DNA from: Campylorhamphus procurvoides
Taxonomy: Eukaryota > Chordata > Aves > Passeriformes > Dendrocolaptidae
NCBI GenBank assembly: GCA_013396655.1
Contig: WBMV01006632.1
Location: 1,137,250 to 1,201,249, forward strand
DNA length: 64,000 nucleotides
Direction of reading: 5' to 3'
In this document: in pieces, positions 36,143-49,997 of the stretch
Layout: the number at the start of each line of letters is the position of its first letter
Numbering within the stretch: position 1 is the first letter of the stretch
The notes under the pieces: model-generated
What the model was told of the DNA's origin: nothing
Database searches by the model: none
The model's input: the letters and a program-made list of their open reading frames with translations, nothing else
Position numbers and translations under genes: made by a program

Positions 36143-36674
36143 ACCCAAAAGTTCTCCATAGAGCAGATTAGGAAGCTTTGCCTGAAAGTTTGCTTACACT
36201 TGTGCTTTCAGACTTGCTGAATTCAAGTATGATGATCTACACACTCCGTTACCAGTTTGCTCCCAAGCCCATTGCTCAGAAAAGATGTTTCTTAAAAGTT
36301 TGCAACATAAGACTCACTGTTCTTTCTTGCTCCAGCAACTAACTTGGCTGCCACAAGTTGCTGGGTGACAGGGTCAAGTCAGTAATTGTTCCATTCCTCT
36401 GCAAAATGCTATCACATATAGGAAGATGTGTGCCAAGGGATTGGCAGCAGGCCAGGGCGTGCCTGAGGGCACTTGAGATGGCAGCAGGATACAGTTGTGT
36501 AAGAATCCAGGTGTGTGTTGTTAGTCTGTATCTTTAGCCAGATACAGGGTAAAAAGACTGGAGATACAGAATTGCATCCCTCTCAATTCAATCGCAATTT
36601 CATCACAGACACTGTACTTGCATTATCATTTTTATGCAATAGTTATTACTAATACCTTCATCTTGTCTCAGTAA
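36143..36674. other. Intergenic sequence between two CR1 fragments
   Basis: This is unique-looking sequence of moderate GC content. No gene, RNA or repeat was recognised. Confidence 0.6.
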
Positions 36675-36950
36675 TCATCATAGAATCGTTGAATGGTTTG
36701 GGTTGGAAGAGACCTAAAAGATCATCTAGTTCCAACTCCCCTGCCTTGGGCAGAAACACCTTCCACTGGACCAGGTTGCTCAGAGCCCCATCCAACCTGA
36801 CCTTGAACACTGCCAGGAGTGAGGAATCTACAGCTTCTCTGGGCAACCTGTTCCAGTGTCTCACCACCGTCACATTAAACATTTTCTTCTAACATCTAAT
36901 CTAAACCTAGTCTCTTTCAGTTTGAAGCCATTCCCCCTTGTCCAGTTACT
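36675..36950 (-). mobile_element. CR1 LINE 3' end, - strand
   Basis: The + strand reads ATCATAGAATCGTTGAATGG, then TTGGAAGAGACCTAAAAGAT and CTGGGCAACCTGTTCCAGTG, to CCCCCTTGTCC. It is the reverse complement of a well-preserved CR1 3' region, and it stands in inverted orientation to the CR1 at 35775-36142. Confidence 0.95.
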
Positions 36951-37489
36951 ACATACTCTTCATCTTGTTTCAGTAATAACAGACACAAATTATTTTGTTT
37001 ACCCAGCACAGCTCATGGTCAATTGGAGTTTATCATTTAGGCTGAGGAGATGACCTTTTCACTTCCTTCACTTCAGTCACAAACAAACTGCTTCCTAACA
37101 CTCTGCAGGCTTCCATATCAGTATTTTTGTGTCACAAATAAGAAGCTCAAGTCCATTGACATGTAAATGTCAGAGTTAGAAATACAAAATGATTGGTTAA
37201 TAGTGAAGTAGTGATGCAAATAAGTGACAGTAATAGCAAAACAAAATGTTTGGTTAGAAGGCCTACTTAAATAGTGAAAATCTTGCTGGATGTTGAACAT
37301 TTCTTCGTATGGTAGGATTCAGTACACACAGCAATGATCTATAGCCACATCATGGGCTTCCCTGATTATCACTTTGATTCAGAGTGTAGATATAAGGATT
37401 TCCCAATAAGGGTTTCCAAAGGAAGGAGAGAAATTCTGAAAGAGAGATTTGTCTGTTATATTTTTATGGATGTTATTGCAATGGTTATC

Positions 37490-38100
37490 TGTGCTGGTTT
37501 TGGCTGGGGTAGAGTTAATTTTCTTCACAGTGGCTTGTATGGGGCTATTTTTTGGATTTGTGCTGAACACAGTGTTGTTGGCATAGATGTTTTTATTATT
37601 GCTGAGCAGTTCTCACACAGAGCCAAGGCCTTTTCTGCTTTTCACACTGCCAAGCTGATGAGGAAGCTGCAGGTGCATAGGAGGTTGAGAGGAGACACAG
37701 CCTGGATAGGTGACCTAAACTGACCAAAGGGATAAACCAGATCGTATGACATCATGCTCAGTATGTAAAGTCAAGTGACAAAGAAGGAAGGGGGAACATT
37801 TGGAGTGATGGCATTTGTCTTGCCAAGTAACCATTACACATGATGGGTTCCTGCTCTCCTGGGGATGGCTGAGCACCTGTCTGCCCATGGGAAGCAGTGA
37901 ATGAATTCCTTTTTTTTTTTTTTTGCTTTGATGGTGTGTGTGTATTTTGCTTTCCCTATTAAATTGTCTTGTCTCAACCCACGCCTTTCCTGGGGTTTAC
38001 CCTTCTAATTTTCTCCCAGATCTTGCTGGTGGGGGAGTGAGTGAACGAGTGAGTGAGTGGCTGCACAAACTTAGTGGTTGTCTGAGCTTATACCACAGCA
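37490..38100 (+). mobile_element. Solo LTR of an endogenous retrovirus, + strand
   Basis: The element begins TGTGCTGGTTTTGGCTGGGG and ends near ACCACAGCA, about 610 bases. It has a TATA-like TATGTAAA at 37762-37769, an ATTAAA signal at 37958-37963, a poly-T of about 16 bases near 37910 and GAGT repeats near 38035-38060. This matches the layout of a common songbird LTR, recognised from memory. No internal retroviral genes are present on either side. I could not assign a convincing target-site duplication. It is a recombined remnant with no coding capacity. Confidence 0.85.
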
Positions 38101-40718
38101 TCAGGTAGAGGGATAGACCGTGTGATGCATTTTGTCACAAAATTCTGAATTGCCGATGGCAGCTTTGTAACTTTATATATGTCATTTATTTTATTGAGCA
38201 CAGTGCAAAACTACCTATAGAAACACAATATTGAACTTCTCTGTAGGTATATGATTTAAATGTGAAGCTTTACCTGACAGTAATGTAGGACATGAACTTG
38301 GGTTTATGAAGTGAAACTGTACTGTCTCTTTATGTCCTGTCACTATCTCACATTAAAGTAAAATTTATTTTATATTTGATGTAGTTTTAGTACTATTTTA
38401 TGTGTACATATTAAAGTTATTGATTTACTCTATTTACTGTAATAACTGAGTATTAATTAACACCTGATTCCCCCATGGTCCACTTTTATTAGTGTTTTTG
38501 TTGCAGTTTTAGAATATCTATTTCTATGAAGTAAATATAGGGAATGACATTAGAAGATCAACACAATGGCAACTTGCAGAATCTTGTCAGAGACAAGAGT
38601 GAGGTCTATGGTACAAAAAATTTTAAGTCTTGTCCTAACTTTTGTGTGGAGGAACATTAAGTGGTGCCCTACATAGCACTGTCTCTGCATAAGTAAAGGC
38701 AACTTCAACTCAACAGTGTTAATTCCGTTTTAATTGCTTAGACTGCTAGGTGCACTTTTGTAAGTTTAAGTGATTACTGTGATGAATATGAGAAAACCTG
38801 TGGAATGATGTCAAATATATAGAAACATTTGTAGAAGAATATCAAATGGTATTTCAGAAGATAGATGTGTCCTGTTTAATTGAATCTTGAGCAGCAGGAC
38901 ACTGCAGGAGCTGCAACATGACTCACACACAGTTGTGGTAGATGACTATTCCCAGGTATCTGCTCTGATAAGAATACTTGAAACTTCTTCTTTAAATATT
39001 ACTTTTTTCAGTAAAAAGATTGATAGACAATAAGTAGATTACTTGTTTGAACAAACAAGGTATTGCACTTTACTTAAAAAGGGGAAATTCCACTGGATAT
39101 ACATTGCTTTGCTGTGGTTCATCCTGCAACAAAATTTATTCAAAAGAGTCCTTAAACCATTGTAACTTACTCTGATCAATGAAAACTCCCTCCTTATTTC
39201 CATTTTCTGTCTAACCATCCAAAAGTGGATTTTCTATGAATCAGCAAACACAAAATCAAACAAGATCTCATCAGAGAACAGCTGCAAAACGATCAATGAC
39301 TCCAAAGCTATGATAATAAACTCATCTATCAGTCATTCCAAAAGGTCATATATTTCATCAAGTCTAACGCATGCTGCGATAGAAAGTGCATGCGTGAAAT
39401 TAAACAGGCTTCCAATGTAGCATAGGAACAATTATGCAGGACAATATTCTGTTAACAAAATCTAGGCACTGATCTGTTAAAGAAAAGTAACAACACTTTT
39501 TTTTGGATAGAGAAAGAGGGAGAGGCTTGATATTTTTCATCTGTCTTTTCTGGAATCCATTTGGAAGACTGACACCCCAAACCATTGTGGCTTTGTAATT
39601 GTGGCTATAGGGTGCTGCGGGACAACTGACAGGAAAGAATGTCATAAGACCCTGAGGGAAGCAAAAGTATCTTGAGGTACTGTCATCAATGAGTGTAAAA
39701 CCTGAGCCTAACATAAGCATCACTGAAGCTGTGTCAGAGATTCCACTATTACAGAAGCAGAGAGTGGTATATTACTTAGAGTGGTATATTGTTAGAGCTG
39801 AGTGTTAAAAGAATACACTATGAAGGTGCTGCCCATATAACATCCAGTTTTGCAATATTAATGTAAAATCTCACATTTGGGAATCACGGGAGTTCTTTCA
39901 CCGTAACTTGTACAAGTGAAAAATAAATGCAGATGAAGACATAATAACCACTAACTAACATCCAATACTGTTTTTACAGAAATCAGAATTTAAATGTCCT
40001 GAGTTACTGACATCAGAATTAGTCTGAAACCTCTATTTGCTACCTTTGGAGTAAGAGCTGTTCCTTAAAACATTCCTGAAAAAGGACGGTGACTAAGAAA
40101 TACTAAGACAGGACTGCAGGCTAAGCTCACACTCTTGAACTGTTTCCCTAACCTCACTTTTCAAGATTTTATCCTAGTCTTAAAAACTGGAGTACAAAAC
40201 CAAATCATGCAGTTTGGCTCGTAATCACTTCAGTGGTGAAATAAATTAATAGAAGATTTTGAGGAAGGCTTGAGGCCTTTTCCTTTACTTTGCATTGTTT
40301 TTTTATGGCTAAAACCTTATCCTCAGAGAAGTAATTCCTTTGCATATATAAATAGAAGCAATCTGGCCTCACTCTTTCTATTGCAATTAAGAAAAAAAGC
40401 AATCAGAGTTTGTTAAAGAGACTTCAGGGAGAGTAGAATCTTACGTCTTAGAAGACAGATGTTTTCTGATTAAGCTTTCTATCACAGTCTCATTTAAATT
40501 GCATAAGTCACAGAAAACTTTAGCAAATGTTACAGTTGGTGGAATTCCACTGCTTTGTTCAGTTCTCAATAACAGCTTTATTTAGTTTGTGAGATAGTGT
40601 TTAAATAGATTGAACTTTCTTAACAGCTTCTGTCCTCGTAAAAACTCTTTGATATACTGCAAACATAAAAAATAGTCAGAAGTTTTCCTACAGAGTCATC
40701 TTGCTACTTTTCTGCTAT

Positions 40719-40762
40719 GAAAAAGAAAAAAGGGAGAAAAAGGAAAAAAGAAAAAGAAAGAG
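40719..40762. repeat. Purine-rich low-complexity tract
   Basis: A run of A and G only (GAAAAAGAAAAAAGGGAGAA and similar) extends over about 44 bases. Confidence 0.85.
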
Positions 40763-41446
40763 TGCTAAAAATTACTAGGTGTGTTCTCATGAATACAACC
40801 TCATTTATTCAGAGGGTCATGTACTGACAGTTATGTAGAGATGGCGATGCTGACTGTAATTGTTGTTGCTCATCCTTCTCATTACCAAATTTCTGTTTAT
40901 TTCATTACCATTTAAGTAATCTTTAATTTGTTAAGGTAAAAAAATTTTGTGTGAAGTGTCTTTCCTAGGTCAAAACAAACAAAACAAATGGACAAACGAG
41001 AATGCAGAAAGCAAAAATCAGCCAAACTCTTCACATATCTTGCTCCCTAAGAGAAAAACACCAAGATCGTTTGATCGTAATTGAAAATATCTGTGTTTTG
41101 AAAGAAAAATAGTGGCCTTTAACCCATCTGTTTGTTCAGTCATGGGCACAAACATCTTCCTTGGTGCAACTGATTTCTTAGAACAAGTGAAATTCTGAAG
41201 ATTCCGTCCCTACAGAGCATTTGTCAGCCTCTCAGAGTTTCAAGAACTGAGAGTAAACATATGTTTCACAAAAAGCTTAAACATTTTAACAGGGTCGCAG
41301 TTTCTTCTTGGGGAAGTGAGACATTCTGGGAAGAAAGGATGCTATATTATACTGGATACAAAAAACATGCAGACTTTGAAATTCTAGAAATAGTTAGAAA
41401 CTCCAATGAATATTCCAGACAACACAAGAAGATCACCAAATTGGAA

Positions 41447-41535
41447 GGGTTGTTTGTTTGGGGTTTCTTTTGTTTGTTTGGTTTTTTAGGGTTGTTTGAC
41501 TTTTTATTTGGTTTGTTTGTGGGTTTTGGTGGTAG
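41447..41535. repeat. G/T-rich (TTTG)n-like tract
   Basis: Repeated GTTTGTTTG units are mixed with GGG and TTTT runs. On the + strand they open a spurious Phe/Gly/Leu-rich reading frame. Confidence 0.8.
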
Positions 41536-43904
41536 TGATGGTTTTATTAGTGTCTTTAAAAATCATATTTAGTTCTAGATCTAAAGTAGATTTTAAATCA
41601 CAGTTTTAGGTTACCTTTGTCAGAGTTAGCTAAAAACCCTTCCTTCTGTGGGTAGCTTTCCTTGCAATACATTTCTGAGTATGCTTATAGATTAACAGGG
41701 ATGTGGTGCATTATGCCAGAAGACATTCTTTCCAGTCTTCAGGCCATAGCATAGTTACAAAAATTAAGACTGAAGAAGGCAAAAATAGCCTTTGGCATAA
41801 CCTGCAGCAACCTGATACTGATCTGTACAATTATCAGAGGGCTTCAGCAGATTGGTTTTTTTCCTGCTAGTTCATATCCTATCCCAGAGACAGAAAGGAA
41901 TAAGTATCCTACTTAGGATAGCCATTTATTCTAATTATTTATTATTGGTATTGTAATGGTGCCTAAAAGTGCCAGTCATAGAAGAGAACCCAAGGATTGT
42001 CTTATGGTCTGTATAAATGAAAAAAAAAAAAAATAAAGGTTACATGAGGAATTTATGTTTATTCTATATTCAGGACATGATGGTTGCATTTTAGGTATTT
42101 AGCCACATCCACACATTTACGACTTTAAAAATGTGAGTCTTTTCATTCACTTCTCAAAGCTGTTATTTTATCTTGCTCTGAAACACAATGACAAAAATGA
42201 AGTCCATGAAGCTCCTTATGCTTAATAAGAATGACCAAAAACTGCTGTGGAAATCAGCTTTTCAAAAATTAATTAGATGCTCTAATTGTGTGTTGATGTT
42301 CAAAGAGTTTTTCACTGATGAAAACTTGTTAAGATTAATTTTTCTAAATGCCTGTGGTAAGGCCAGTAAGAAATATTGAATCCTTATGAGCTGTGGTTAT
42401 GAAATTATTTTTTGTGTTCTCAAGATTACCAGAACCAGTAAGATCTTAATAAATATTTTTAAAAGAAAAAATAAAATAAAAGCACTAAAGCAAGAACAAC
42501 ATCTGGTGTCTGAACATTTTCTGAGCAAGTGTCTGCTTTTTCCCCCAAGACCTTTTGATAGAATGACATTACAAGTGTTTAAATACAAAATGAAGGGAAA
42601 AAAAATGCAAGGAAAATAGGTTCTGCATTTCAGAATACTTTTGAAGAGATCCAACAGACCAATGAAGGAGTATGAAATTATATTTAAATTGAGGATTAGT
42701 GACATGGCACCAAATACACAGAAAGTCAGACATGGGGAACCTGGAAAATATGTTTTATGAGAGAAAAAGAAGGTCTTTTCATTCATAACACCTTCTATAT
42801 ATGAATGTAAGTGTTCTTTCTAGCTTACTTAGCATCTACTTCCCATGGCTAATACACATATTTAAAGAGAAGACTGACTATTCTGAGGGAATAGGACTTT
42901 ACAGCCTAAGAGGGCAAGATTATCAAATTAAGTTACTGTGTATTATGCTGAGAGACTAATATCCTTCTGCTGCGCATTTTTCCTATTATACTGGAGATAA
43001 CTTGAGTATCTTATTTACTTTGGAGTTAGCATCTTCTTTCTCTGTTTGTCATAAGGTTTTCTACAGGTACCTTTTTCATATCATTGGGTACCTTCCCCAT
43101 AGTTCCCAGCTGTTTGCCTAAATAAAAGGTTCCAATTCAATTCTAAATTTAAAAAAAAAAAGCAACTTAACTTCTGTGGAAAGCAAACAAAAAACCACAG
43201 GAAAAATTTTGTGCTGGAGAAACTATGCACAAAGTGACCAATCAAAACTGATACAATTACCCAACATCTACATGGTCTGTTACTTAAATTTCTAGTCCTT
43301 CCTGTTTGTTTTGTTTCATCTTTCTTCTTCTGTGTTGTCTTTTTAGAAAATACAGAAGTTCACCAAAAAAAAGGTGATCAAAAAAAGCATTTGAGAATAT
43401 ATATACCTATAACTAAAAATAAAATTGCTAATTTATATGTGGTTCAACAGAAAATATTTTCTTGCTTTAATATTCTGAAAATCATACATTCATTTTAGTT
43501 ATTCCTGTGTTTGGTGTGGTTTAGTTCAAAATCCTTTGCTGATGATTTTAGAGCTCCTTATGTTCGCCTAAGTCTAGAAACAGTTTAAATGACCCAAATG
43601 CTCTAAGAGGCAACACTAAACTATCAAATTTCCCTGGCTGTTCTTATTATCCTAGAGGCATAGGGGAACTGCAGAAAGCTGGAAATGAAAATATCCAGAA
43701 AATATTCTGTTGCAGTCCTGCAGTGAGTTTATGTTATTTGTGTGCACACAGGTTTCACTGACAGATCAGGAATTAAGTAGGAAATATAATTTTTTCAACT
43801 GATTTATAGAAAAATTCTCTTTTTTAATGGATAAATTCATGGTTGGTCTTCTGATAATTGCATCTACAGAAAGCATAATTTAAAAGGGTACAAGAAGAAG
43901 TGAA

Positions 43905-44345
43905 GAAAGAGAGACAGAGCTGTGGGTGGCTTTTGTACAAAGAAAACTAAATGGGTCAGGATACTTCAGTTTGAAAGCTAACAGCTAGGAGAAGGTAATT
44001 AGTGCATGATTATTCCTTTTCTTCCCCTCCAAACACAGAAAGTGAGAATCCTTCAAATAAATGATCAGACTGAAAATTTAAAGCATACAAAAAGAAGTAT
44101 ATTTTCACGTACTGCAAAATTAAATTTTAGAACTCACTGTCACAGGGAGATATAGGGGCCAAATTTTAATGTGTTTTGAGGAAAATTATTAAAAGCCAGA
44201 AGAGATACATTTAATAAAGGCTGATAGACTCAGTGGTTTCGTTCCAGTAACCCCCAACCTGCTGACCACAGAAACTGAGGAATCCTGGAGAAGCAAATAC
44301 ATTCACCCTCTTTCTTGGCATAGCCTCTGTGTCTGGGACAACAGA
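43905..44345 (+). mobile_element. Ancient CR1/L3-like LINE relic, + strand
   Basis: Segments such as AAAGAAGTATATTTTCACGT, GAACTCACTGTCACAGGGAG and ACTAAATGGGTCAGGATACT, in this order, resemble the 3' part of an old amniote CR1/L3 family rather than the younger avian CR1 copies in this window. Divergence is high and the call rests on pattern memory, so the family is uncertain. Confidence 0.5.
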
Positions 44346-46078
44346 GAGCAAAGTGAATCACAACCATTTTGGACATTTAACATTTTGTAGCATAAATAGT
44401 CACAGCAAGTTAATCGAGCAAATAAACATTGTTAATGGAACACAGTAATGCAACACTTTAGATCTGAACAGAATTTGTGAAATATTTGCTGGATTTAGCA
44501 TAATAGAGAAGGTCTTTCACACATACAGGAGCCACATTATGAACCTGTTGTGCCACAACGATCTGGAGTAGGGAGAGCTAAAATTTCAGTGGAAGTTATC
44601 AGACAACCTGCCCAGGAAGAAGAAAAGCAAGGATGAAGTCCTACATTTCGAAACAGGATTAAATAACTCTTATTTTTTTACCTAGCATTATTTATGCACT
44701 CGAAACCACAAGCCATGCTGTGACTTCTGTGATTAGATCAGTCCCAGGCTCATTTTTAAATACTTCTATTTGAAAGGATCAACAACTAATAACTTGTATT
44801 AGCCAAAGTTATAATTAGTACAGCTTTACTGAATATAAATAGAGATTAAAAGTTACAGTTCAGATTGAACTATTATTTTTAGCAGACCCAACAATACAAT
44901 ACATAGGTAATCACTTTCAGCAGTGAGGTTGCTTGTGAAAGAACAGCTTAAAAAGGAAAGCGGTGTCTAAGGCTCAGACTTGCAATCCACATGATTTTAT
45001 AACTGACTGGACATTAGGAGGGCTTACGCTAACTGATTTTATATGTATTCTTAAGCCAGCAAATGCAAAATGGTCAGTAAGATTGCATAGGAAGTCTAAG
45101 TCAAGGCACAGGATTGCTGTTGCCTGGTCCTGTGCTGTGTTCTGTACTTCTGTACAGCTGAGGAAAAAACAGCAAGGTCAGTGCATTTTATTGTGCAGAA
45201 ATCATTCTGGATGCCAAAGCTCAGATTCATTATTTCCCCCTTACTCTTGGGTCACCTGTGTGCCTCAAGACTGCTCCTTCTTCCAGGTCTGTTGATATAC
45301 AAGTCTGCATGTCAGAATCAGAATGATGTAGAGAAAGAATGGTGGCATCTCTTTTTTCTGAAGAATGGGGAGCAGCAGAAGAAAACCCTCCAAGTCCCTG
45401 TCAAAAATGAGCTTGTCCCTCTCCATTTCTAATTCTCTCCTTTTGCCTCTTACGAAAAAATAAAAATAAAAAAGAGATTTTTAGACCTGATTCTTCCATT
45501 CCCTTAACACTGCATTTCAACACTCTGGCTCTCCTTTCCCACAGACTCGTAGGTCTGCTGGATCAACTTGCTGAATGCCATGCACAGTAATAGGATGCAA
45601 GTATTCTTAGCATCTAAGTATCTGTTCTGTTCCACCCTTACTCTACTAGGCTGCTGCAGATGCAATCATCTTGTGCATGAGCCTGAGGAAGTACAGTGAC
45701 TTTTCAGGCAGAATTGTGATTGGTTTTCCAAATTTTCCTAAAATAAAAACCTATGCCTGATAAAGAAATGTCAGTGACACTGTGGCATTAAATAGTTAAA
45801 TTATCAAAAATTAAATTAAAAATAGTGGGTTTTAAATGTCTGCTCTTTATTTCAGGAGGATCCACTGAATTGTTTGATAGTGTGTTTTTGTTAGTGCTTA
45901 AGATTTATGATTAGAATGTTGTGCTGTAAGGTGGTTTCCATACCAGCATCACAACCAAACCACAGACAGGAAAGGACGTTCTTCCCCTTTACACCTCCTC
46001 TCCCTCCCCTTGTTCATTAGTCATGACCATGATTCCAAACCTTTATTCAGGTATCTATTGCTATAAAGACTTCTATAT

Positions 46079-46146
46079 ACTGATATATATAGAAGTATAT
46101 ATATATATGTATATATGTATATGTATACATGTATATATATATATTT
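46079..46146. repeat. (TA)n/(TATG)n microsatellite
   Basis: Alternating TA and TATG units run over about 68 bases, with several short palindromes. Confidence 0.92.
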
Positions 46147-49100
46147 GTAAAAACAGAATTGCATTACATTAATGTGGAAATGAAAAGTTTGTCACTGAAA
46201 TAAAGTGACCATAAAGGCTTTTTTTTTTCATTTTTGGAATTGTCAGCCTTCAAGTTTTACTTGTAATGCATTCAGATTTTCGTATAAGGATGCATAGTGA
46301 GTATGTCAACCTTGCTGGCAATTTAAGTCTCATCTATTCTGCTCCAGATGGCCTGTCCAGGCAAGGGAAGGACAGATGGCTTCAGACATTTTGGTGGTGG
46401 GAAGTAGAAAAAGAGTAAATTTTTTCCTGCATGTGCTTTTCTTTTCTGATTTTTCTTTTTCCTGGAAACAATTTTTGTTGCTGCAAGACCAGTTTAGGTA
46501 TCGTGACTGTTCATTTAATCCATTGCCCTTATAGTGGACAGACTCCAGTTCTTAGATTATAGCTGAAATGTCTGTAACAATCACAGTCTCTCAGACCGAA
46601 GGGTTTTTTTTCTCTGACAAGATTATATTGCAATCATTAAAAAGGCACGTGTGGGAACAAAAGAAACAAACACATTGATCTCCAATTATTATCTTTTTCT
46701 TTTTTAATCCTACTAACTAATCAACTTTTTCCTGCTAGGAAAGCAATCTTATCTGTGGCAGTGAACTCAGTGAGGTTATCACTTCTAAAAGTTATTCTAT
46801 AATTCTTATTCATAAAAATTTGCAGAACTGATAAGAGCTTAAGGGTTTCCCTTTAACGATTTCACTACCAGCCCACAAAAAAAGTAAAACAACAAGATTT
46901 CTGTTTTTATTTTATTACAATAAATTCGAGACAGAATTTAGCAGTGATTTTTTTTCTGTTAAAAAAAATTAAATCTGAAGTTGTGTTCTCATAAGCAAGC
47001 ACGAAGTGCTGTGAAACTTCACATCAAACTTTGAGTTACAAGTGTCACATATTCATAATTCAGCAAAGTAATCTGTTCTTCAGACACTAATTATAGGGTA
47101 ATTAGTTAATCCTTGGGTGAGTAATTTAGCCTTCCTTGGGTGCTCTTGCAGGTCACTGGCTTCTGGCCTGCAATATTGTGGCATTGCTGTACTGAACATG
47201 GAGATCGTCAGATGGAAAGGCATGGCATTAACTTACATTTCTAAATGTTTTATTAGATGATGTTTTGTCGTCATTTCCTAAATTATATTCTAAGTGTTGA
47301 ATTATTTGCTGCAAACATTGCATTTTGAGACACTTCCTGAACATATGGTAATAACTTTTCTGACAGGAAACCAGAAACCAGAAAACTGTCGAGACTCTCT
47401 TGGTTGGTAGACAATGTCACAGTTCCAGTAAGACAAAGATCAATCAGCCTATTTTGCAGATTATAAAAGACAAACAGAAATTCAGTCTTTAACAGCGGTC
47501 AATATTTGCTCTTGCCTCAGTTTATAAAACAATAAAATGTCATAGAGTCTGAATAGAAGGGAATAGCTTTAAAAATAAAAAGAAGGAGAGAGCAGAATTA
47601 ATAATCTCTCTTACAGAATGCTTCCCAATGAGAAAGAATAAAACCTGTGATAGAGACACTACATATATTAGAAAGATAAAAGGGAAAAAAAGTAATTTTG
47701 TAGCAAAAGGAGGGCAGATTCTGAAATAGCATCTTGTGCATATACTGCGGGAGCTTCCAGCAGAGATAAATAGAACATTTTTCTGCAAAGCATCAGGGTA
47801 AATATGATATCCATCTTCCAATCAGTGGAAAGAGACCATGTTCTTAGATTTAAAAATTGTACAAAAAGTACACAACCAGCAAAAACAGAGGTGGGGGGAA
47901 AAAGCCCTTTTTTACTGGAGAACTGCAAAGAGAGTGGAAGGAGAGAGAAGCACCTTATTTCTCCAGGACGTTAAAAGCTAGTAATTATTTAGTGGTGCAT
48001 CATCACTGTGCAACCAGCAGCCTGACTCCATTACCTTATGCCATGTAGGTCAACATGAAAGACAGAGAGAGAAAAGTATTGAAATTAAAGATTATTTTCA
48101 CTCAGCTTGCATAAATGCAAATCATACTTATGTGTTTTCCACTTCCATGAACAAGGCAATGAATTTTCATATTTCTGTCTTTAGAATCCTGAAATATTTT
48201 AAACTTCTAGCTTAGAATGAGTAAATAGCCTTCAGGAAACATTTGGGGGATTTTTATGCCTGTCTGCACTCTACAAAACCTAGACAGCTTATGAAAATAT
48301 TGTGAATTCAATCCCATCTTCAGAGTGTAGGGTTTTTGCATCTATAATTTTTACTTTTCTAATAGATGGCCAGAGAATATCAGACTCTGACCATCAGAAT
48401 TCTGAAAGACTAAGGTAAGGATGAAAGGAGACTAGACTTGGCCAAAACAAATGGTATGTGTGATAGCTGACAACAGCTTTATGTTGACTGAAGCTCATTG
48501 TAGGACCCATCCTCTTGATAGAATGGGGATTTTCCTTCACAGTATCTTATTCTGATTCCATCACCTTCATCAATTGCTTTCTGTTGGCTTTCTCACCTGT
48601 TACCAGCACCATTTCTAAAAGCGCATTTTATTTCCCACAAGTATTTTGTTATGTTTCAATTTCCTGTTGCAGAGATCCTGTGAAAGAACATTGAATTCAC
48701 GGTCATGGGTCACACTTCAAAACCTCAAGTTGCTATTTAATAGACTACAAGATGAGTAAAGCATAAAAGACACTCTAAAAGTACTTTATAGCAGTTATTT
48801 GCAGCAAACACCAGTTGTTAATGACCCAACACAAAATGTCATCTAGATTCCACATACTAATGATCCATTGTAACCTAGGTAACTCATTTAATAACAATTG
48901 CTAAAACAGAAATTGCAGGTCTTTAAAATGAACTGGGAAAGTGGTATCCTTAATAATAAAGCAGCCTAAAAATTAATTCCAATAACAAACAGCTGACCCA
49001 AAAATTTACTACTACTATCTACTGTAGTTGTATGTCAAATATCTTTATATAGTCTGTTCTTTTTATACTCATTTTTCCATAAAAATAAAATGCCCCAAAT

Positions 49101-49945
49101 GAAAATTATTAACAGATAATGGATACATCATCATTTAAAATTGCAGGATTGTATCTTTTCTCTTTCTTAGTTTTATTTAATATGACATATGTCTGATTTT
49201 CCGTTTAAAAATCTCAGATACATGATTTGGAAGAATTAGAATCCTTTGAAATATTTTAATATATTAAGACAGTACGAAAGTATGTAATTTGAATTTAATT
49301 ACAAAGGAATAATGGAGGTAGCCTCCAAATCTCCAAAAATTCTTTCAGCAAAATCTCATTACTAAGAAAACACCACTGGCAACAGCTGAAATTTAGAGGA
49401 ATGCTATTTCTATTTTACAAAAAGATAAGTGAACTATTCGATATATGAACTATTCAAAAAAATAACCCATGCATACGTTCACTCTTCCTTTTTGATGTTT
49501 TGAAAACCTCTATCTATTGACAAAATAGATTGTTCTCAATGCCTATATACAATCTCTTTTTTCAAATAAAAGGATTTTGCTTTGTTTTTCAAAAAAAAAA
49601 ATTAATCAGAAGAAATTCCCAAAATACAATTATTTTGTTATCTGATAATTTATTTCTGTTTGATTGTTCCAAACCCAAATTGTTCCATGTTGTGCGTAAG
49701 TTCTTTAAGTGTAAAATCAATCACATTGCAAATTAATCCCCTACTTCTCACGTATTTGTTATATTTTTCTGAAAGGTGAGACCATTTTTTCCTGGAAAAG
49801 TTGCTATGTGGTTGAGTTTGACAAGGATGAGCCTATTTCAGCTGCAAAGAGGGCACAGGGAGTCAATCTGTTAATTTAACAGCGAGTGAGCCGTATGGTC
49901 CAAAGGGGAAATTATGGCAAAAGCTTCTGGATATGTTCATTGGCA

Positions 49946-49997
49946 GATGAATTCCACGAAAATAACTCCACTGATGAATTCCATGAAAATAATTCAG
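49946..49997. repeat. 27-bp tandem duplication
   Basis: GATGAATTCCACGAAAATAA at 49946 is followed 27 bases later (49973) by a near-identical copy with a few C/T differences. Confidence 0.85.

Larger units (their letters stand above)
38101..43900. other. Intergenic sequence, no gene recognised
   Basis: This AT-rich DNA holds a short direct repeat (AGAGTGGTATATT at about 39761 and 39779), a purine-rich tract at 40719-40762 and a G/T-rich tract at 41447-41535. The small open frames have no features I recognise. Confidence 0.6.
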
